64,000 nt of DNA. Origin: Pseudomonas tructae. GTDB taxonomy: Bacteria; Pseudomonadota; Gammaproteobacteria; Pseudomonadales; Pseudomonadaceae. Location of the stretch: the NCBI RefSeq assembly GCF_004214895.1, contig NZ_CP035952.1, positions 2,986,501 through 3,050,500 on the forward strand, in the 5' to 3' direction. Shown piece by piece: positions 56,001 through 62,000 of the stretch. A program made the translations under genes and the position numbers. The notes under the pieces were generated by a model. It made no database searches and was not told the origin of the DNA. It saw nothing but the letters and a program-made list of their open reading frames with translations. The first letter of the stretch is position 1, and each line of letters begins with the position of its first letter.

Positions 56001-59000
56001 TGGACTATCTGGGCCGCAACGACGACCAGGTGAAGATCCGCGGTGTGCGGGTCGAGCTGGGCGAGGTCGAGGCAGCCTTGGCTATGCAACCGGGCATCGA
56101 CGATGCTGTGGCACTGGTGCGCGGCGAGCGGTTGCTGGCCTGGTTTACCGAAACTGCGCCGGTCGACCTTGATTCGTTACGTCAGGCCCTGCAAACCAAA
56201 CTGCCGGCACACCTGGTGCCGCAGGCGTTCGTGCGCCTGGAACAGTGGCCACTGACCAGCCACGGCAAACTGGACCGTCGCGCGCTGCCGGATCCAGACC
56301 CGGCGGCGCTGCTTGGTCAGGCCTATGAAGCACCGCAAAACGATGCCGAAGCGACCATGGCGGCGGTGTGGGCCGAGGTGCTGGGGGTCGAGCGGGTAGG
56401 GCGCCATGACAACTTCTTCGAACTGGGTGGTCATTCGCTGCTGGCGGTGACCCTGATCGAGCGCCTGCGCCAGCAAAGCCTGTCCACCGATGTACGGGTG
56501 CTGTTCAGCCAACCGACTGTCGCTGCCCTGGCGGCTGCGCTGGGCCAGGGGCGTCAGGTCGCGGTGCCGCAGAACCGAATTGCGGCCGACTGCACCCGTA
56601 TCACCCCTGACATGTTGCCCCTGGTGACGCTGAGCCAGGCCGACATCGAGCGAATCATCGCCACCGTGCCGGGCGGTGCTGCCAACGTGCAGGACATCTA
56701 CCCGCTGGCACCGCTGCAGGAAGGCATCCTCTATCACCACCTGAGCGCCGTCGACGCCGACCCCTACCTGCTGCAATGGCGTCTGGCCTTTGACAGCCCG
56801 GCGCGTCTGCAAGCCTTTGCCAACGCCCTGGATCAGGTCGTCGCCCGCCATGACATCCTGCGTACCACCGTGCTCTGGGACAGCCTGCCACAACCGGTTC
56901 AAGTGGTATGGCGCACCGTCCCCACTGTGCTTGTGGGAGCGGGCTTGCCCCGCGATCAACACACCGCCGTAGTAGACCTGAGTAGCGCCCCCCTGATCCG
57001 CCTGCACTACACCCAGGCCGTCGATACCCCGCGCATCGAAGCCACCCTGCAGTTCCACCACATCGTCCTTGACCAAACCGCCATGAAGGTCGTACTCGAG
57101 GAGATCGGCGACCACCTGCGTGGCCAGACGCCGCAGCACCCGCCGGTGCCGTACCGCAACTACGTGGCCCAGGCGCGCCTGGCCATCAGTGAGACCGAGC
57201 ATGAGGCATTCTTCCGCGCCCAATTGGCGGATATCGACGAGCCAACCCTGCCCTATGGCCTGAGCGACCTTCAGGGCCAGGTCAGCAACTTTGAACTGGC
57301 CACCGTGCAACTCGACAACGCCCAGTACCTGCGCCTGCGCAGCCAGGCCCAACAGTTGGGCGTGAGCGCTGCCAGCGTGTTGCACCTGGCCTGGGCGCGG
57401 CTATTGGCGGCCACCAGCGGCACCGACAACGTGGTGTTCGGCACCGTGCTGCTGGGCCGCTTGCAAGGCGGCGCCGGCGCCGACCGTGGGCTGGGCATGT
57501 TCATCAATACCTTGCCACTGCGCCTGGACCTGGACGGCCTGGGCGTGCGTGAGGGCGTGCGTCTGACCCACCAGCGCCTGAGCGCGCTGCTGGCTCACGA
57601 GCATGCGCCCCTGGCCCTGGCCCAACGCTGCAGCGGCGTGGCCGCGCCAACGCCGTTGTTCAGTGCCATCATCAACTACCGCCATAGTGCCAGCGCCGCC
57701 GAGCAGGCGCTGCAGCGCGAGGCCCTGGAAGGCATCGAGGCCCTGCCCAGCGGCGGCCATGGCAACTACCCGCTAAGCGTCAACGTCGACGACCTTGGCG
57801 ATGGCATGCGCATGACCGTGCAGGTAACCCCACAGGTAGGCGCGCAGCGGGTCTGTGAGCAGTTGCTGCAAGTGCTGAGCGGTGTGCTGCAGGCACTCGA
57901 GCAGCAGCCGCAGTCAGCGCTGCAGCAACTGCCACTGCAGGGGCCGGCAGAGCGCCAGCGCCTGCTGGTCGCAGCCAACGCCAGCGAGCAGCCCCATGAC
58001 CTTCGGCAAACACTGCATGGGTTGTTCGAGGCCCAGGTGCGGCGCACGCCGAACGCGGTAGCGGTGGAGGGCGAGGAGGGTGCGTCAAGCTATCGTCAGC
58101 TCGACGATCAGGCCAACCGCCTGGCCCATCACTTGATTGGCCTGGGGGTCAAACCGGATGACCGCGTGGCGATCTGCGTCGAGCGCGGGTTGTCGATGCT
58201 GGTCGGCCTGCTGGCCATCCTCAAGGCCGGTGGCGCCTATGTGCCGCTCGACCCGAGTTATCCGCCCGAGCGTATCGCCCATATGCTCAAGGACAGTACG
58301 CCGCTTGCAGTGCTTGCCCATGCCACCACCCGTGAGCTGTTGAAGGCGTGGCAAGGGCAACTGATCGACCTCGATCAGCCCGTCTGGGAGAAGCAACCCA
58401 GCAGCACACCACAGATCCCGGTGCTGAGCGCCCAAAACCTGGCCTACGTGATCTACACCTCCGGCTCCACCGGCCTGCCCAAAGGCGTGATGGTCGAGCA
58501 CCGCAACGTGGTCAACCTGGTGCACTGGAGCGCGCGCCTGTTCCCGGCGTCGCCTGGGGCCGCGGTGTTGCACAAGACCCCGAGCAGTTTCGATGCCTCG
58601 GTCTGGGAGCTGTTCTGGCCGCTGTGCAGCGGTGTGCGCCTGGTGTTGGCGCGGGCTCAGGATCCGCACGATCCACAGTACCTGGTGCAATTGATCCAAG
58701 CGCGTCAGGTCAGCGTCGTGCAGTTCGTCCCGGCCTTGCTGCAGCAGTTCCTTGACGCGCCGCAGAGTGAGCGCTGCACCGGCCTGAGCGATATCGTCTG
58801 CGGCGGTGGCGAGCTGACTGCGGCGTTGGCTGCGCAGGTGCGTCAACGCTTGCCCGGGGTGCGCCTGCACAACGTCTACGGCCCCACCGAGACCACGGTC
58901 GATTGCAGCGTGTGGACCCTTGCGCCCAGCGAGCCGGTGCCGCCGGGCGCGCTGCCAATCGGCAAACCGATCGACAACACCCGGTTGTATGTCCTGGACC

Positions 59001-62000
59001 GCCATGACCGGCCAGTACCCTGGGGCGTGGTCGGCCATCTGCACATCGGCGGCGCCGGGGTTGCCCGTGGCTACCTGGGCTTGCCGGCGCAACAGGCCGA
59101 ACGCTTCATCGCCAGCCCCTTCGTCGAGGGCGAGCGCCTGTATCGCAGCGGCGACCTGGTGCGCCAGCGTGAAGACGGGACCCTGGAGTTTCTGGGCCGC
59201 AACGACCATCAGGTGAAGATCCGCGGCCTGCGCATTGAACTGGGCGAGATCGAGGCCTGCCTGATCCGTGTGGCCGGTGTCCGTGAGGCGGTGGTCATGG
59301 CCCAAGCAGATGCCAGCAGCGGGCCGCGCCTGGTCGCCTATCACAGTGGTGAGCCGCAGGATGCGGACACCCTGCGCCAGGCGCTACTGACGCAGTTGCC
59401 GCAGTACATGGTCCCGGCGCTGTACATTCACCTCGACACACTGCCCCTGACCAGCAACGGCAAGCTCGACCGCAAGGCATTGCCGTCACCTGAGGCAGCC
59501 TTGCAGCAGCGCCCGTTTGCGCCGCCCCAGGGTGAGACGGAAACCTTGCTGGCGCGCCTGTGGGCCGAGCTGCTGGGTGTGGCGCAGGTCGGTCGGCACG
59601 ACAACTTCTTCGAACTGGGCGGCCACTCGCTGCTGGCCGTCAGCCTGACGGCGCGCCTGCGCCTGGAGGGCCTGCAGGTCGATGTGCGTACCCTGTTTGG
59701 CCAGCCGACCGTGGCCGCCCTGGCCGCCACCCTGGGTAATGATCGTCAGGTGACGGTGCCGCAGAACCGTATCCCTGACGGCTGCACCCGGATCACCCCG
59801 GACCTGCTCAGCCTGATCGAACTGGACCAGACGGCCATTGAGCGTATCGTCGCCAGCGTTGCCGGCGGCGCCGCCAACATCCAGGATATCTACCCGCTGG
59901 CACCGCTGCAGGAGGGCATTCTTTATCACCACCTGCGTGCTCAGGAGCACGATCCCTATGTGCTCTACTCGCGGCTGAACTTCGACAGCCTGGAACGTCT
60001 GCAGACCTTCGCCGCCGCCCTGGACCGGGTCATCGCCCGCCATGACGTGCTGCGCACCGTGGTGCTCTGGGACAGCCTGCCGCAACCGCTGCAAGTGGTC
60101 CTGCGCAACGTCCCCTCCGTGCTGGGAGCTACATCTGTGGGAGCGGGCTTGCCCCGCGATAGCTACACCCCGCCAATGGACCTGAGCACCGCCCCCCTGA
60201 TCCGCCTGCTCTACACCCAGGTTCCCGGCGCCGCGCACATCGAAGCCACCCTGCAGTTCCACCACATCGTCCTCGACCATACCGCCCTGGAGGTGGTCGG
60301 CGAAGAACTCAATGCATACCTGCAGGGCGCCGCAGCACCTGCACATGCCCCGGTACCGTACCGCAACTACGTGGCCCAGGCGCGCCTGGGCATCAGCCAG
60401 GCCGAGCATGAGGCGTTCTTCCGCGAGCAACTGGCCGACATCGACGAACCGACCCTGGCCTACGGCCTGAGTGACGTACAAGGCGATGGCCGTGATCTGC
60501 AAGAAGTGAAGATGCCCTTGTCGGGCGAGCTTGCCGCCGGCCTGCGCCGCCAGGCGCGGGCGTTGGGCATCAGCGTCGCCAGCCTGTTCCACCTGGCCTG
60601 GGCGCGCCTGCTGGGCGCGGCCAGTGGCAAGCACAGCGTGGTCTTCGGCACCGTGCTGCTGGGTCGCCTGCAAGGTGGCGAGGGCGCCGAACGGGCGCTG
60701 GGCATGTTCATCAACACCTTGCCGCTGCGGGTAGACCTGGCAGGGGTAAGCCTGCGCGATGCAGCCCATGCCACCCACCAGCGCCTGAGTGCGCTGCTGG
60801 CCCATGAGCACGCTTCGCTGGCCCTGGCCCAGCGCTGCAGCGGGGTTGCCGCGCCGCTGCCGCTGTTCAGCGCCATGCTCAATTACCGCCATGGCGCACT
60901 GGCCAGCGCAGAACAGCGCAAGGCCTGGCAGGGCATCGAGGTACTCGAAGGCCAGGAGCGCACCAACTATCCCCTGAGCCTTAACGTGGACGATCTGGGC
61001 GAAGATTTCCGCCTGGTGGCCATGACGCCTGCGCAAGTGGGCGCGGCGCGGATTTGCGCGCAGATGGTCCAGGTGCTTGAGGCCATGGTCACGGCCCTGG
61101 AGCAGCAGCCGCAGTTGCCGGTGCAGCAACTACCGGTGCTCGAGGCAGCAGAACGACGCCGGGTGCTGCTGGATTTCAACAACACCGAGGTGAACTACGA
61201 CCTCGGCCAGACCTTGCACGGCCTGATCGAGGCCCAGGTCGAGCGCACCCCGGATGCCGTGGCGGTGCGTGGCGAGGAGGGTGAGCTGAGCTATCGCCAG
61301 CTCAACCAGCAGGCCAACCGCCTGGCCCATCACCTGATCGGCTTGGGGGTCAAACCTGATGACCGCGTAGCGATCTGTGTCGAGCGCGGGTTGTCGATGG
61401 TGGTGGGGCTGTTGGCGATTCTCAAGGCCGGTGCGGCCTATGTGCCGGTGGACCCGGATTATCCGGTTGAGCGGATCCGTCACATGTTGGCCGACAGTGC
61501 GCCGGTTGCCGTGCTGGTGCATGCTGCCACGCGACATGTACCGGACAGCATCGGCATCATTGATCTGGACCTGCCGACCTGGCACGCACTGCCAGAGCGC
61601 AATCCGTGCCTCAACGGCCTGATGGCGAACCATCTGGCTTACGTGATCTACACCTCCGGCTCGACCGGCTTGCCTAAAGGCGTGATGAACGAGCATGCCG
61701 GTGTGGTCAACCGCCTGCTGTGGATGCAGGACGCCTATCAGCTGGGCAGCGATGACGTGGTGCTGCAAAAGACCCCATTCAGCTTCGACGTCTCGGTCTG
61801 GGAATTGCTCTGGCCGCTGCAGGCCGGTGCCCGGCTGGTCATGGCTCGCCCCGGCGGCCATCGCGACCCGCAGTACCTGCGCGAGATTATCCGTAGCGAA
61901 GGGGTCAGCACCTTGCACTTCGTGCCGTCGATGCTGGATGTGTTCCTGGCGGATGGCCACGTAGCAACTGAGCGACTGAAGCGGGTGCTGTGCAGTGGCG

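Noticed and set aside
51731-56475. Tandem NRPS repeats as a possible mobile element or CRISPR-like repeat
   Set aside because: The repeat borders coincide with A-T domain units and stay in one continuous reading frame; there are no transposase or terminal repeats.
45444-61129. Several long minus-strand ORFs (350-580 codons) antisense to the NRPS genes
   Set aside because: They repeat in each module in step with the sense A and C domains and are Gln/His/Arg-rich shadow translations.
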